A stretch of 64,000 nucleotides of DNA from Cellvibrionaceae bacterium (GCA_021151695.1 JAGKWU010000004.1:62001-126000), one strand, 5' to 3'; shown: positions 44,808 to 53,025, counted from the first letter of the stretch. Numbers and translations: made by a program. Notes: generated from the sequence alone by a model not told the origin.

Positions 44808-45827
44808 ATGACCGATATTCAGTCTTTAACTGGCGATGCCTTTTGGCTCCCCGTTGTTTTCATCGGACTCATGGGGCTGGCGTTTTTTCTCTACGCCATT
44901 CTCGACGGTTACGATTTGGGCGTAGGCATTTTGCTGCCCAACAACTCCGAAGCACAGCGCGACACCATGATTGCCTCCATTGGCCCCTTCTGGGATGCCA
45001 ATGAAACCTGGTTGGTGATGGGTGCCGGCATTTTATTGATTGCCTTTCCCGGAGCGCACAGCCTGGTTTTATACAACCTCTATTTGCCGGTGACACTCAT
45101 GATCGGCGGTTTGATTTTGCGCGGAGTTGCTTTCGATTTTCGCGCAAAAGCACCGGAGGATCACAAGACTCTGTGGGATCACACCTTTAAAGTCGGCTCG
45201 CTGTTAGCCACTATGGCACAGGGATATATGCTCGGCAGTTATGTGATGGGTTTTGAGCACAGTTTGAATGCAGTTTTATTTTCCAGCCTCAGCGCCATTT
45301 GCGTGACTGCCGGCTACAGTTTTATTGGCGCTGCCTGGCTGGTGCGCAAAACAGATGGTGAATTGCAGGCGCGCTCCGCGCGCTGGACGCGTCGCTGCGG
45401 TTGGCTCACCGCGATTGGTATCTCTGCCGTTTCCATTGTTAATCCCATCATTAATCCGTTGATTTACGAAAAATGGTTCGGCAGCCCAACCGTGCTAGTA
45501 CTGCTGGTGATCCCCGCATTTTGTTTTACGTTATTTTTTATTGTGGATCGCTATCTTGCCAACTTTCCCTACCAAAATGATTTTGGCAGTTGGATTCCCT
45601 TGGCATCGGTGATCATGATTTTTCTGTTATGTTTTGTTGGATTGGCCTACAGCTTCTTTCCCTTTGTAGTGCCAAATACTCTGGATATCTGGCAATCCGC
45701 GAGCGCACCGGAATCGCTGCGTTTTATTTTGTACGGTGTTGCTGTAGTACTACCCACCATTATTGGTTACACCATTTACTCTTACTCAGTATTCTCCGGC
45801 AAAGCCACACAGCTGAAATATTATTAA
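44808..45827 (+). CDS. cioB: Cytochrome bd-type quinol oxidase subunit II (CioB-like)
   Basis: 339 residues, mostly hydrophobic, with the family start PVVFIGLMGLAFFLYAILDG followed by YDLGVGILLP, GPFWDANETWLVMGAGILL and FRAKAPEDHKTLWDHTF. Length matches CioB of Pseudomonas (about 335). Pairs with subunit I. I looked downstream for a short cydX/ybgT-like third subunit and found none before the terminator. Confidence 0.93.
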   Translation: MTDIQSLTGDAFWLPVVFIGLMGLAFFLYAILDGYDLGVGILLPNNSEAQRDTMIASIGPFWDANETWLVMGAGILLIAFPGAHSLVLYNLYLPVTLMIGGLILRGVAFDFRAKAPEDHKTLWDHTFKVGSLLATMAQGYMLGSYVMGFEHSLNAVLFSSLSAICVTAGYSFIGAAWLVRKTDGELQARSARWTRRCGWLTAIGISAVSIVNPIINPLIYEKWFGSPTVLVLLVIPAFCFTLFFIVDRYLANFPYQNDFGSWIPLASVIMIFLLCFVGLAYSFFPFVVPNTLDIWQSASAPESLRFILYGVAVVLPTIIGYTIYSYSVFSGKATQLKYY

Positions 45828-45854
45828 CGCTTGACCTCACCGCTTCCCTGCATA

Positions 45855-45892
45855 CCGTCACTACAGCCAAATGCTGTGTGACGGTTTTTTTT
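45855..45892 (+). terminator. Terminator after the cytochrome bd genes
   Basis: CCGTCAC (45855-45861) and ACAGC pair with GCTGT and GTGACGG (45878-45884), with one bulged T and a five-base loop, followed by eight T. Confidence 0.9.
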
Positions 45893-45906
45893 GACACAAA
45901 TAGTCA

Positions 45907-45939
45907 CAGTCACAAAAACATCATACAAACGTCTAAATA
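45907..45939 (+). promoter_or_regulatory. Candidate Pho box and -10 of the extracellular nuclease gene
   Basis: Half-site-like heptamers CAGTCAC (45907) and ACATCAT (45918) start 11 bases apart with A-rich spacers, and a weaker third unit, ACGTCTA, follows at 45929. A TAAATA -10 element (45934-45939) lies ten bases after the second unit, the usual distance for PhoB-activated promoters. Weaker than the olsF array. Confidence 0.55.
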
Positions 45940-46024
45940 CCGCCACCGTTTAGTAACAATGGCGACCTAATCTCCCCTGCACATAAATCTTCATCCCAAT
46001 AATTTTTATTTGCAGGAGTCCACT

Positions 46025-48541
46025 ATGTCCACCTTTTCGCGTCGTCCGCTATCCGCGGCTTTGGCTGCACTTATCGCTGGTTTTAGCGCAACACAGGTTT
46101 GCGCCGATGTCTATTTTTCGGAATACATTGAAGGCAGCAGCAATAACAAAGCACTGGAAATTTATAACAGTGGCAACAGCGAAGTGGATCTCACCAGCTA
46201 CAAGGTGGAGATGTATTTCAACGGCAGCGCCAGTGCGGGCCTTACGATAAATTTGAACGGAAAAATTCCTGCGCAAGGTACTTTTGTTTTGGCCCATGGC
46301 AGCGCCAACAGCAGCATCCTTGCGAAAGCCAACCAAACGAATAGCGCTGGCTGGTTTAATGGCGACGATGCCATTGTGCTGAAAAATGGCAACACTATTA
46401 TCGATTCTATTGGCCAGGTTGGTATTGATCCCGGCACCGAATGGGGTACAGGTTTAACCAGTACCGCTGACAATACCTTACGCCGTAAAACGTCAGTAAC
46501 TACCGGTGATACCAACACAACGAATAGCTTTGATCCAGCGTTGGAATGGGAAGGATTTGCGACAGACGCAGTTGATAACCTCGGCGGCTATCAAGGTGGC
46601 AGCAACGGCGGTGGGAATAATGGCGGTGGGAATAACAGCGCATGCGGCAGTGCAGCTACCCGCATCTCCAGCATCCAGGGCAGTGGCTCTGCCAGCAATT
46701 TGGTTGGGCAGAATGTATCGGTTGAAGCTGTAGTAGTGGCAAGCTTCCAGGGCACGAATCAAATCGGCGGTTTCTTTTTGCAAGAGACAGATGCCAACAG
46801 CGATGGTAATCCTGCAACCTCTGAAGGTATTTTTGTCAGCAGCACACAAGCCGTTAATGTCGGTGATTGGGTACGCGTCAGTGGCGCGGTCGCCGAGACT
46901 TTCCAACTCACACAAATTACCCCGAGCAACATCACTGTTTGTGCCAGCAACCAAACACTGCCAACAGCTGCCACGCTGCAATTACCATTAAACTCCGCAA
47001 CAGCATTGGAAGCGGTGGAAGCTATGCGTGTATCAGTACCGCAAACACTTACTGTGAGCGAGACTTATGGCCTTGGTCGCTACGGCCAAATCCTGCTATC
47101 CAATGGTCGCCTGCAGCAACCAACCAATGTGACAACACCAGGCGCAGCCGCCCTCACCTTGCAGGCACAAAATAATTTGAATCAATTATTGCTGGATGAT
47201 GCTAGCAATGTGCAAAACCCTGATCCGGTTATTTTCCCGGCGCCAGGCTTATCGGCGAGCAACACGTTGCGTGGCGGCGATACCGTCAGCAACCTGAGCG
47301 GTGTGTTGACTTACGATTTCGGCGAGTACCGCTTGTTGCCAACCAGTACGCCCAATTTTGTACACAGCAACCCACGCACTACATCACCCGCCGCAATCAC
47401 TGGCAGCAATCTGCGTGTAGCCAGTTTTAATGTGCTGAATTTCTTTAACGGTAACGGTTTGGGCGGTGGTTTCCCGACAGCACGCGGTGCCAATACCGCA
47501 ACGGAATTCGCTCGTCAAAAAGCAAAAATCGTTAGCGCTATTCTCGGATTAAATGCGGATGTAATTGGCCTAACTGAATTGGAAAATGATGGCTATGACA
47601 ACTACAGCGCTATCGCCGAATTGGTGAATTCACTCAACAGTGCAAGCAACAGCAGCGTTTGGACTTATGTAAACCCCGGCCTGAGCCAAATCGGCACCGA
47701 CCAGATTGCTATCGGCTTTATTTATCGCACTGATCGCGCCAGCACACTGGGAACACCGGCAATTCTGGATTCATCGGTAGAACCCTTATTTATTGATAAC
47801 AAAAACCGTCCCACACTTGCACAAACTTTCCGCGCAACCCAAGGCGGTGGTGTCATTACTATTGCAATCAACCATTTGAAATCCAAAGGCTCTGATTGTA
47901 ACGATTTGGGCGATGTTGACACAGGTGATGGACAAGGCAATTGCAATATTACTCGCACCCAGGCTGCACAGGCACTGCTGAATTGGCTGAGTCGCAACCC
48001 CACCGGCATCAGCGATAAAGATTATTTGTTGATTGGCGACTTCAATGCTTACTCCATGGAAGATCCTATTACCAAATTAACCGGCAATGGTTTCACCGAT
48101 CTCACTCGTCGCTTCGAAGGCAACAGCGCCTACTCTTACGTATTTGATGGCCAGGCAGGTTCGCTGGATCACGGCCTTGCCAGCACATCACTCAACGTAC
48201 AAGTGTTGGGCGCCGGCGATTGGCATATCAATGCCGACGAACCTATCAGCCTGGATTACAACACTGAATTTAAATCCGCTAATCAGATCAACAGTTTTTA
48301 CGCGAGCGATGCCTATCGCTCGTCTGATCACGATCCTCTGGTAATTTCACTCAAATTAGTGGTAGACCTCGACGGCGATGGAGATGTGGACAGCAAAGAC
48401 GTAAAAATAGTTACTGATGCACGCAACACCCGCGTCACGGGTTTTGACCAACGCGACCTCAATCGCGATGGCGTAATAGACGCAACCGATGCGCGCCTGT
48501 TGAGCCTGCAGTGCACGCGCGCTGGTTGCGCTACTGAATAA
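46025..48541 (+). CDS. ExeM/NucH-type extracellular endonuclease with C-terminal dockerin-like domain
   Basis: About 838 residues, secreted (signal peptide ending in QVCA). Order: lamin-tail domain (YFSEYIEGSSNNKALEIYNS, GDDAIVLKNG), a Gly/Asn linker, an OB-fold-like segment (VSVEAVVVASFQG), and an endonuclease/exonuclease/phosphatase domain with LRVASFNVLNFF, LTELENDGYDN, NHLKSKGSDC, GDFNAYSMEDP and SSDHDPLVISL. This is the ExeM layout of secreted DNases used in biofilms and for nucleic-acid scavenging. The last 59 residues hold two calcium loops, DLDGDGDVDSKD and DLNRDGVIDATD, the type I dockerin pattern (D at 1, D/N at 3, D at 5, 9, 12). CAGGAG precedes ATG 46025. The next gene is 33 bases on and encodes a cohesin-like domain. 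Confidence 0.88.
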   Translation: MSTFSRRPLSAALAALIAGFSATQVCADVYFSEYIEGSSNNKALEIYNSGNSEVDLTSYKVEMYFNGSASAGLTINLNGKIPAQGTFVLAHGSANSSILAKANQTNSAGWFNGDDAIVLKNGNTIIDSIGQVGIDPGTEWGTGLTSTADNTLRRKTSVTTGDTNTTNSFDPALEWEGFATDAVDNLGGYQGGSNGGGNNGGGNNSACGSAATRISSIQGSGSASNLVGQNVSVEAVVVASFQGTNQIGGFFLQETDANSDGNPATSEGIFVSSTQAVNVGDWVRVSGAVAETFQLTQITPSNITVCASNQTLPTAATLQLPLNSATALEAVEAMRVSVPQTLTVSETYGLGRYGQILLSNGRLQQPTNVTTPGAAALTLQAQNNLNQLLLDDASNVQNPDPVIFPAPGLSASNTLRGGDTVSNLSGVLTYDFGEYRLLPTSTPNFVHSNPRTTSPAAITGSNLRVASFNVLNFFNGNGLGGGFPTARGANTATEFARQKAKIVSAILGLNADVIGLTELENDGYDNYSAIAELVNSLNSASNSSVWTYVNPGLSQIGTDQIAIGFIYRTDRASTLGTPAILDSSVEPLFIDNKNRPTLAQTFRATQGGGVITIAINHLKSKGSDCNDLGDVDTGDGQGNCNITRTQAAQALLNWLSRNPTGISDKDYLLIGDFNAYSMEDPITKLTGNGFTDLTRRFEGNSAYSYVFDGQAGSLDHGLASTSLNVQVLGAGDWHINADEPISLDYNTEFKSANQINSFYASDAYRSSDHDPLVISLKLVVDLDGDGDVDSKDVKIVTDARNTRVTGFDQRDLNRDGVIDATDARLLSLQCTRAGCATE

Positions 48542-48574
48542 TCACGCACAATTAAAAATCAAACAGGAAATACT

Positions 48575-49192
48575 ATGAAATCAATTATTCGATTAATTAT
48601 GTTGGCAGGCGTAAGCCTTGCATTCAATGCGCAGGCTCTTACGCTCTCACTGGTACCCGAGCAAACCCAAGTCAATTCAGGTGATGCATTACGTCTTAGC
48701 CTTACTGTGGATGGATTGAATAATCAATCAGCGCCAAGCCTGGGTGCTTATGATCTCGCATTGGATTTTAATAGCGACTTACTGAGTCTTACCACCATTT
48801 ACTGGGGCGACGCAGCACTGGGCAATCAACTGGACCTCGCCGGTTTCGGCAGCCTGCAAGATATAATCAACAACGCAGTTAACCTGCATAATCGCAGCCT
48901 CAATTTTTTTGAGTTGAGCTTTGACAGTGCTGAAGATCTCGATCAACAGCAAGCAGGCAATTTCACCTTACTGAGTTTATTGTTTACTTCAAGCAATGCT
49001 GGGATCGCAGATTTCAGTCTGCATATCAATGCACTTAGCGATGCATGGGGTAATGCGTTGACAGCTGACATACGCAATGCATCAGTAACCATTGAAGATG
49101 GAAACATGACAACAGTACCGGAATCATCCGCATGGCTACTGTTGATGATGGGACTCATAGCACTCGGCTTTCGCCAACTCAAACTTCGTTAA
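48575..49192 (+). CDS. Cohesin-like PEP-CTERM surface protein
   Basis: 205 residues. Signal peptide ending in NAQA; residues about 22-165 read like a cohesin/CBM2-related beta sandwich (LTLSLVPEQTQVNSGDALRL, then LGAYDLALDFNSDLLSLT and FTLLSLLFTSSNAGIADF); C-terminus is a PEP-CTERM sorting signal: VPES, hydrophobic helix AWLLLMMGLIALGF, basic RQLKLR. Such signals are processed by exosortase, none of which is in this window. It lies 33 bases after the dockerin-tailed nuclease with no terminator between, so the two are probably co-expressed. Whether the domain binds the nuclease is inference. Confidence 0.82.
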   Translation: MKSIIRLIMLAGVSLAFNAQALTLSLVPEQTQVNSGDALRLSLTVDGLNNQSAPSLGAYDLALDFNSDLLSLTTIYWGDAALGNQLDLAGFGSLQDIINNAVNLHNRSLNFFELSFDSAEDLDQQQAGNFTLLSLLFTSSNAGIADFSLHINALSDAWGNALTADIRNASVTIEDGNMTTVPESSAWLLLMMGLIALGFRQLKLR

Positions 49193-49225
49193 CGAGATTC
49201 TTTATCCGCTTTACATCTGCTCATC

Positions 49226-49260
49226 ATAAGCTGACGTCATTGTTCACGACGTCAGCTTAT
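49226..49260. repeat. Long inverted repeat downstream of the cohesin/PEP-CTERM gene
   Basis: A perfect 13-base stem (49226-49238 and 49248-49260) around a nine-base loop. There is no T tract after it on either strand, so it is either a non-canonical terminator, an mRNA-stabilising hairpin or a binding site. Confidence 0.6.
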
Positions 49261-49341
49261 CCATACCGACAGTTAAAAATTTACTGCTCATAATATTAAG
49301 CTCTTTAGCATTTGCTTTTACCTAATCGTTTGTCGAAAAAT

Positions 49342-49402
49342 TAAACACTTTAAATGGAAAATTACTATTTTTAGCCGCTTGCATTTTTTTCGAAAGTGTT
49401 TA
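49342..49402 (+). promoter_or_regulatory. Distal inverted repeat upstream of a sigma-54 promoter
   Basis: TAAACACTTT (49342-49351) and AAAGTGTTTA (49393-49402) are exact reverse complements, about 51 bases apart start to start, and lie roughly 175-235 bases upstream of the sigma-54 promoter. That is a normal place for an enhancer-binding protein such as PrsR. The rest of this roughly 500-base gap is AT-rich and shows no gene. Confidence 0.4.
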
Positions 49403-49577
49403 TTTGTGTGCCTATAGATGTACCGGCGTTAAGCGCATTTTTTAATATCTTTTCCTATTACTAGAAGGCAGTTTTTTTTAGTTCTTCGTCGAGGCTCCTT
49501 ACAGAACCATAAATCCTTCCGCACACTATCTATGTCATTAAATTTAAACATATTGTTTAGGCTGGCAAATTTTTTGA

Positions 49578-49593
49578 TGGCGTGTTTGTTGCT
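49578..49593 (+). promoter_or_regulatory. Sigma-54 (-24/-12) promoter of the PEP-CTERM gene
   Basis: TGGCGTGTTTGTTGCT has the invariant GG and GC dinucleotides exactly ten bases apart and a TTGCT -12 element. Transcription would start near 49604, about 87 bases before the ATG of the PEP-CTERM gene. PEP-CTERM genes with sigma-54 promoters under the PrsK/PrsR system are known in exosortase-bearing proteobacteria. Confidence 0.75.
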
Positions 49594-49690
49594 TTATTCT
49601 TACCGCTTTTATGCTTTTTAAAAGTGGCTCCTCTGAGCTGAAACCGAAGGAATGGCCAGAGGTTTTCGTAGTAGACAGGAGGATGACAAG

Positions 49691-50353
49691 ATGAAAGTAG
49701 TTATCAAGGCAGCTCTCACAAGCATATTTTTATTCATCATGGGCCCTGTACAAGCAGGCATTATTAATTTTATCAGCTTAACCGAGTCACCTACAGGATT
49801 AGGTGAAAGTGCATGGACGACACTTAATGTTGTCAGTGATGGAGTCACAGTTTCGATCAAAGGCTATGGGGCCGACGATGATAATCAGCAATATGCTTAT
49901 CTGGACTGGGAAAATGCAGGCTTGGGAGTATGCAGGGATTTAATGAAGTCACCAAAAAATGCAGACACCGCTTACCCCAATAACCCAAATAATTTATGTA
50001 ACCCCGCTGAAGATGACAATGTCACCCGCAGCGAATATTTGGTGTTTAACTTTAGTCACGACGTAGTGGTTAAAAACGTTTGGTTTAACAATAACCACGA
50101 TGGTGGGCTGGGGGCCGGTGATCAAGCATTGATTCAAGGCAACCCCTATAACATTGCAACTGGCTACGCAGGTGGTGGTAATGGCGTAGGAGCCTTTGCC
50201 GTTGCAATGGGTGATGATTTCGTTGTCGCCTTCACCAATGAACAGTTTTATATAAGCGGTATTGAAATCATGAAAGTGACTGAACCCAGCAGCCTGCTTT
50301 TATTTGGTTTGGGTTTATTGTCACTGGCACGTATTCGCAGAGGAAGGAATTAA
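49691..50353 (+). CDS. PEP-CTERM sorting-domain protein
   Basis: 220 residues with a signal peptide ending in VQA, an unassigned beta-rich central domain (TTLNVVSDGVTVSIKGYG, EYLVFNFSHDVVVKNVWF) rich in Asn and Asp, and the C-terminal sorting signal TEPSSLLLFGLGLLSLARIR followed by basic residues. The two cysteines (VCRDL and NLCNPAED) may form a disulfide. ATG 49691 has AGGAGG eight bases upstream; an earlier in-frame ATG at 49652 does not give a signal peptide. Likely an exosortase-anchored surface or matrix protein; partner unknown. Confidence 0.82.
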   Translation: MKVVIKAALTSIFLFIMGPVQAGIINFISLTESPTGLGESAWTTLNVVSDGVTVSIKGYGADDDNQQYAYLDWENAGLGVCRDLMKSPKNADTAYPNNPNNLCNPAEDDNVTRSEYLVFNFSHDVVVKNVWFNNNHDGGLGAGDQALIQGNPYNIATGYAGGGNGVGAFAVAMGDDFVVAFTNEQFYISGIEIMKVTEPSSLLLFGLGLLSLARIRRGRN

Positions 50354-50379
50354 CCGAGAGGTTTACGTCTGCCGATAAC

Positions 50380-50406
50380 AAAAGAGCCTCTTAATGAGGC
50401 TCTTTT
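50380..50406. terminator. Bidirectional terminator between the PEP-CTERM gene and proB
   Basis: AAAAGAGCCTC (50380-50390), five-base loop, GAGGCTCTTTT (50396-50406): a perfect 11-base stem with A and T ends, serving both convergent genes. Confidence 0.9.
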
Positions 50407-50434
50407 CGTTTACAGCTACATAGTTGATTGTTAA

Positions 50435-51559
50435 TCAGGACAGCACAAGATTATCGCGGTGAATCAATTCATTGTCATCGCGATAGCCGAGCAACTCGGC
50501 AATCTGGCTACTGGGCTTACCAATAATTTTGCGTGCTTCGTCCGCATGATAATTTACCAGGCCGCGTGCAATTTCATGACCATTGCTATCAGCGCAGATC
50601 ACCATATCACCGCGGGTAAAATCACCACGCACTTCCTTCACACCAACAGGCAATAAACTTTTACCCAGCTCGCGAACGACACGCACTGCGCCGTCATCCA
50701 ACACCAGCGTACCTCGGGTTTGCAGCTGACCCGATAACCAACGCTTGCGCGCGGCTTGTGGTTGCTGATCCGCCCAGAGGAAAGTGCCAATATCCTCGCC
50801 CGCTGCCACACGCAACAGCGCATTTTCAATACGACCACCAACGATCACTGTATCCGCACCCGAACGCGCCGCTACACGAGCAGCACGCACTTTTGTCATC
50901 ATCCCGCCGCGCCCCAGCGCACCGCCGGTACCGCCCGCCATAGATTCCAGGCGATCATCGTCAGCTGCTATTTCGCTGAGCAACTGTGCATTGGGATTGG
51001 AGCGAGGATCCGAGTCATACATACCTTTCTGATCGGTAAGGATCACCAGCAAATCAGCTTCAATCAGGTTAGCAACCAATGCGCCCAGGGTATCGTTGTC
51101 ACCAAAACGAATTTCATCGGTTACCACTGTGTCGTTCTCGTTAATGACCGGGACAACACTCAGGCTAATCAGGGTTTTTAAGGTAGAGCGCGCATTCAGG
51201 TAGCGCTGGCGGGAGGAGAGGTCGTCGTGATCAAGCAAAACCTGGGCAGTGTGTAATCCAAAACGCTGGAATTCCACTTCGTAGGTCTGGATCAACCCCA
51301 TCTGACCAACCGCAGCAGCTGCCTGCAACTGGTGGATTTCAGTGGGACGGCTGGTCCATCCCAAACGGCGCATACCCGCCGCCACAGCACCGGATGACAC
51401 CAGCACCAGCTCAATGCCGCGCAGGCGCAGTTCCGCCATCTGGGCAACCCAGCCGGCGATAGCATCCGCATCCAGGCCACGGCCATCATTCGTCAGCAGC
51501 GCACTGCCAATTTTCACGACCCAGCGCTTGGCCTGGGGAATTAAATCTCTTTTGCTCAT
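50435..51559 (-). CDS. proB: ProB, glutamate 5-kinase
   Basis: First step of proline synthesis, phosphorylating glutamate. 374 residues: amino-acid kinase domain (WVVKIGSALLTNDGRGLDA, VLVSSGAVAAGMRRLG, INENDTVVTDEIRFGDNDTL, GGTGGALGRGGMMTKVRAAR, with the usual GTGGM-like loop) and a C-terminal PUA domain (GTLVLDDGAVRVVRELGKSL, RGLVNYHADEARKIIGKPS). Situated after obg, as in Pseudomonas, but separated from it by a terminator. Confidence 0.96.
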   Translation of the reverse strand: MSKRDLIPQAKRWVVKIGSALLTNDGRGLDADAIAGWVAQMAELRLRGIELVLVSSGAVAAGMRRLGWTSRPTEIHQLQAAAAVGQMGLIQTYEVEFQRFGLHTAQVLLDHDDLSSRQRYLNARSTLKTLISLSVVPVINENDTVVTDEIRFGDNDTLGALVANLIEADLLVILTDQKGMYDSDPRSNPNAQLLSEIAADDDRLESMAGGTGGALGRGGMMTKVRAARVAARSGADTVIVGGRIENALLRVAAGEDIGTFLWADQQPQAARKRWLSGQLQTRGTLVLDDGAVRVVRELGKSLLPVGVKEVRGDFTRGDMVICADSNGHEIARGLVNYHADEARKIIGKPSSQIAELLGYRDDNELIHRDNLVLS

Positions 51560-51660
51560 GGAATAGATTCAAACAATTGCGAGCCGCGGATTATTGCACA
51601 AGGCAACGCTTAACACCTATAAGAGACATCTGCCAGATGAAAGCTCGCAAGCTATAAACG

Positions 51661-51689
51661 AAAAAGCCACCACATTATGCTGTGATGGC
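51661..51689 (-). terminator. Terminator after obg
   Basis: On the minus strand, GCCATCACA pairs with TGTGGTGGC (one mismatch) around a six-base loop and is followed by TTTTT. Confidence 0.7.
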
Positions 51690-51708
51690 CTCTTATTTTG
51701 ATCAGGAT

Positions 51709-52905
51709 TTAGTAACCCACATACTCAACTTCAACATCGTAGTCATCATCGTTGAAGTCGTCGTCTTCGCCGCGAGCAAGGCGCTGTTGACGCTGGATCT
51801 CACGAAGCTCTTCAATACGATCGCGCGCTTCCTGGGCCATTTGATTTTGCAATTCCACTTCGCGCTCGCGCACTTCGGGGTTTTCGCTTTCTTCGGTCCA
51901 GATGGCCTCCAGATGATCCATAATCTTACCCGCTAATGGGCCAGTGCCGTCGCGATGTAAGGCAGAGATACGGAACACGGGGCCAGTCCATTGCAGCGCA
52001 TCAATAATCGCTTTGCAGCGCTCTTCTGCTTCTTCTGGATCAAGCAAATCTACTTTATTGAGCAGCAACCAGCGATCACGAGTGGCGAGCGTCGGGCTGA
52101 ATTTTTGCAGTTCGTTGGCGATCACTTTTACATTTTCGACGGGATCAGAATCATCCACTGGCGCCACATCAACGGCATGCAACAGCAAGCGGCAGCGCGT
52201 CAAATGCTTAAGGAAGCGCACCCCCAGACCAGCGCCTTCTGAGGCACCTTCGATCAGGCCAGGAATATCCGCAATCACAAAACTGCGGTATTGTTGCACT
52301 TTTACCACACCCAGGTTGGGGATCAGCGTGGTAAACGGATAATCAGCCACTTTCGGCTTGGCCGAACTTACCGCACGAATAAAGCTGGATTTACCGGCAT
52401 TGGGCAAACCCAACATGCCAACATCAGCCAGAACTTTCAGCTCGAGCTTGAGGTTGCGCATCTCGCCCTCCGTACCGGGGGTCGTTTTACGCGGAGTGCG
52501 GTTAGTACTGGTTTTAAAACGGGTATTACCCAAACCGTGGAAGCCGCCTTGGGCAACTTTGAGTTTTTGGCCGTGTTCGGTCAAATCGCCAAAAATCTCT
52601 TCGGTATCTGTATCTATAACGGTAGTACCTACCGGGACAGGCAAGCAGAGGTCGGAACCTTTCGCGCCGGTACAATCTTTACTGCCGCCCTTCTCGCCAT
52701 TTTCGGCGCGATATTTGGGCTGGAAGCGATAGTCGATCAGGGTGTTGAGGTTTTCATCGGCAACCAGATAAACACTGCCGCCATCACCGCCGTCGCCACC
52801 GTCAGGACCGCCCTTGGAGATAAATTTTTCCCGGCGGAAGCTCATCATGCCATTGCCACCATTACCAGCTTCAACGTGGATTGGGGCTTCATCAACAAAT
52901 TTCAC
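51709..52905 (-). CDS. obg: Obg/CgtA, ribosome-associated GTPase
   Basis: Essential GTPase that binds the 50S subunit during assembly. 398 residues: glycine-rich Obg fold at the N-terminus (VEAGNGGNGMMSFRREKFIS, GGPDGGDGGDGG), G domain with G1 GLPNAGKSS, G3 DIPGLIEGA and G4 NKVD, then a long acidic C-terminal tail ending DDDFNDDDYDVEVEYVGY, typical of proteobacterial Obg. Follows rpmA and rplU in the usual order, with a hairpin in between that may lower read-through. Confidence 0.97.
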   Translation of the reverse strand: MKFVDEAPIHVEAGNGGNGMMSFRREKFISKGGPDGGDGGDGGSVYLVADENLNTLIDYRFQPKYRAENGEKGGSKDCTGAKGSDLCLPVPVGTTVIDTDTEEIFGDLTEHGQKLKVAQGGFHGLGNTRFKTSTNRTPRKTTPGTEGEMRNLKLELKVLADVGMLGLPNAGKSSFIRAVSSAKPKVADYPFTTLIPNLGVVKVQQYRSFVIADIPGLIEGASEGAGLGVRFLKHLTRCRLLLHAVDVAPVDDSDPVENVKVIANELQKFSPTLATRDRWLLLNKVDLLDPEEAEERCKAIIDALQWTGPVFRISALHRDGTGPLAGKIMDHLEAIWTEESENPEVREREVELQNQMAQEARDRIEELREIQRQQRLARGEDDDFNDDDYDVEVEYVGY

Positions 52906-52942
52906 AATAATCTCCGGGAAAGAATTTTTTTGGTTTTAGCTA

Positions 52943-52980
52943 TCGTCATTCCTAGCAGGCCGCCCCGTAGGGAATGACGA
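52943..52980. repeat. REP-like inverted repeat between obg and rpmA
   Basis: TCGTCATTCC (52943-52952) and GGAATGACGA (52971-52980) are perfect ten-base inverted arms around an 18-base GC-rich centre. The arm sequence resembles the CGTCATTCC-type dispersed repeats found between genes in many proteobacteria, here as a degenerate single copy. Confidence 0.45.
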
Positions 52981-52993
52981 CGAAATAAAATAA

Positions 52994-53025
52994 AAAAGCC
53001 CTATCGGGTTAAGGACAGGGCTTTT
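52994..53025 (-). terminator. Terminator or attenuator between rpmA and obg
   Basis: On the minus strand AAAAGCCCT pairs with AGGGCTTTT across a 14-base loop and is followed by a T-rich run. It would end most ribosomal-protein transcripts before obg. Confidence 0.75.

Noticed and set aside
45828..46024. Search for a cydX/ybgT-like small third subunit after cioB
   Set aside because: No short frame with a ribosome-binding site and a membrane helix was found before the terminator or the nuclease gene.
46600..46645. Direct DNA repeat GGCGGTGGGAATAA
   Set aside because: It encodes the Gly/Asn linker of the nuclease and needs no further explanation.
49563..49578. Another sigma-54-like sequence, TGGCAAATTTTTTGAT
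   Set aside because: It has GA in place of the essential GC of the -12 element and overlaps the far better match at 49578.
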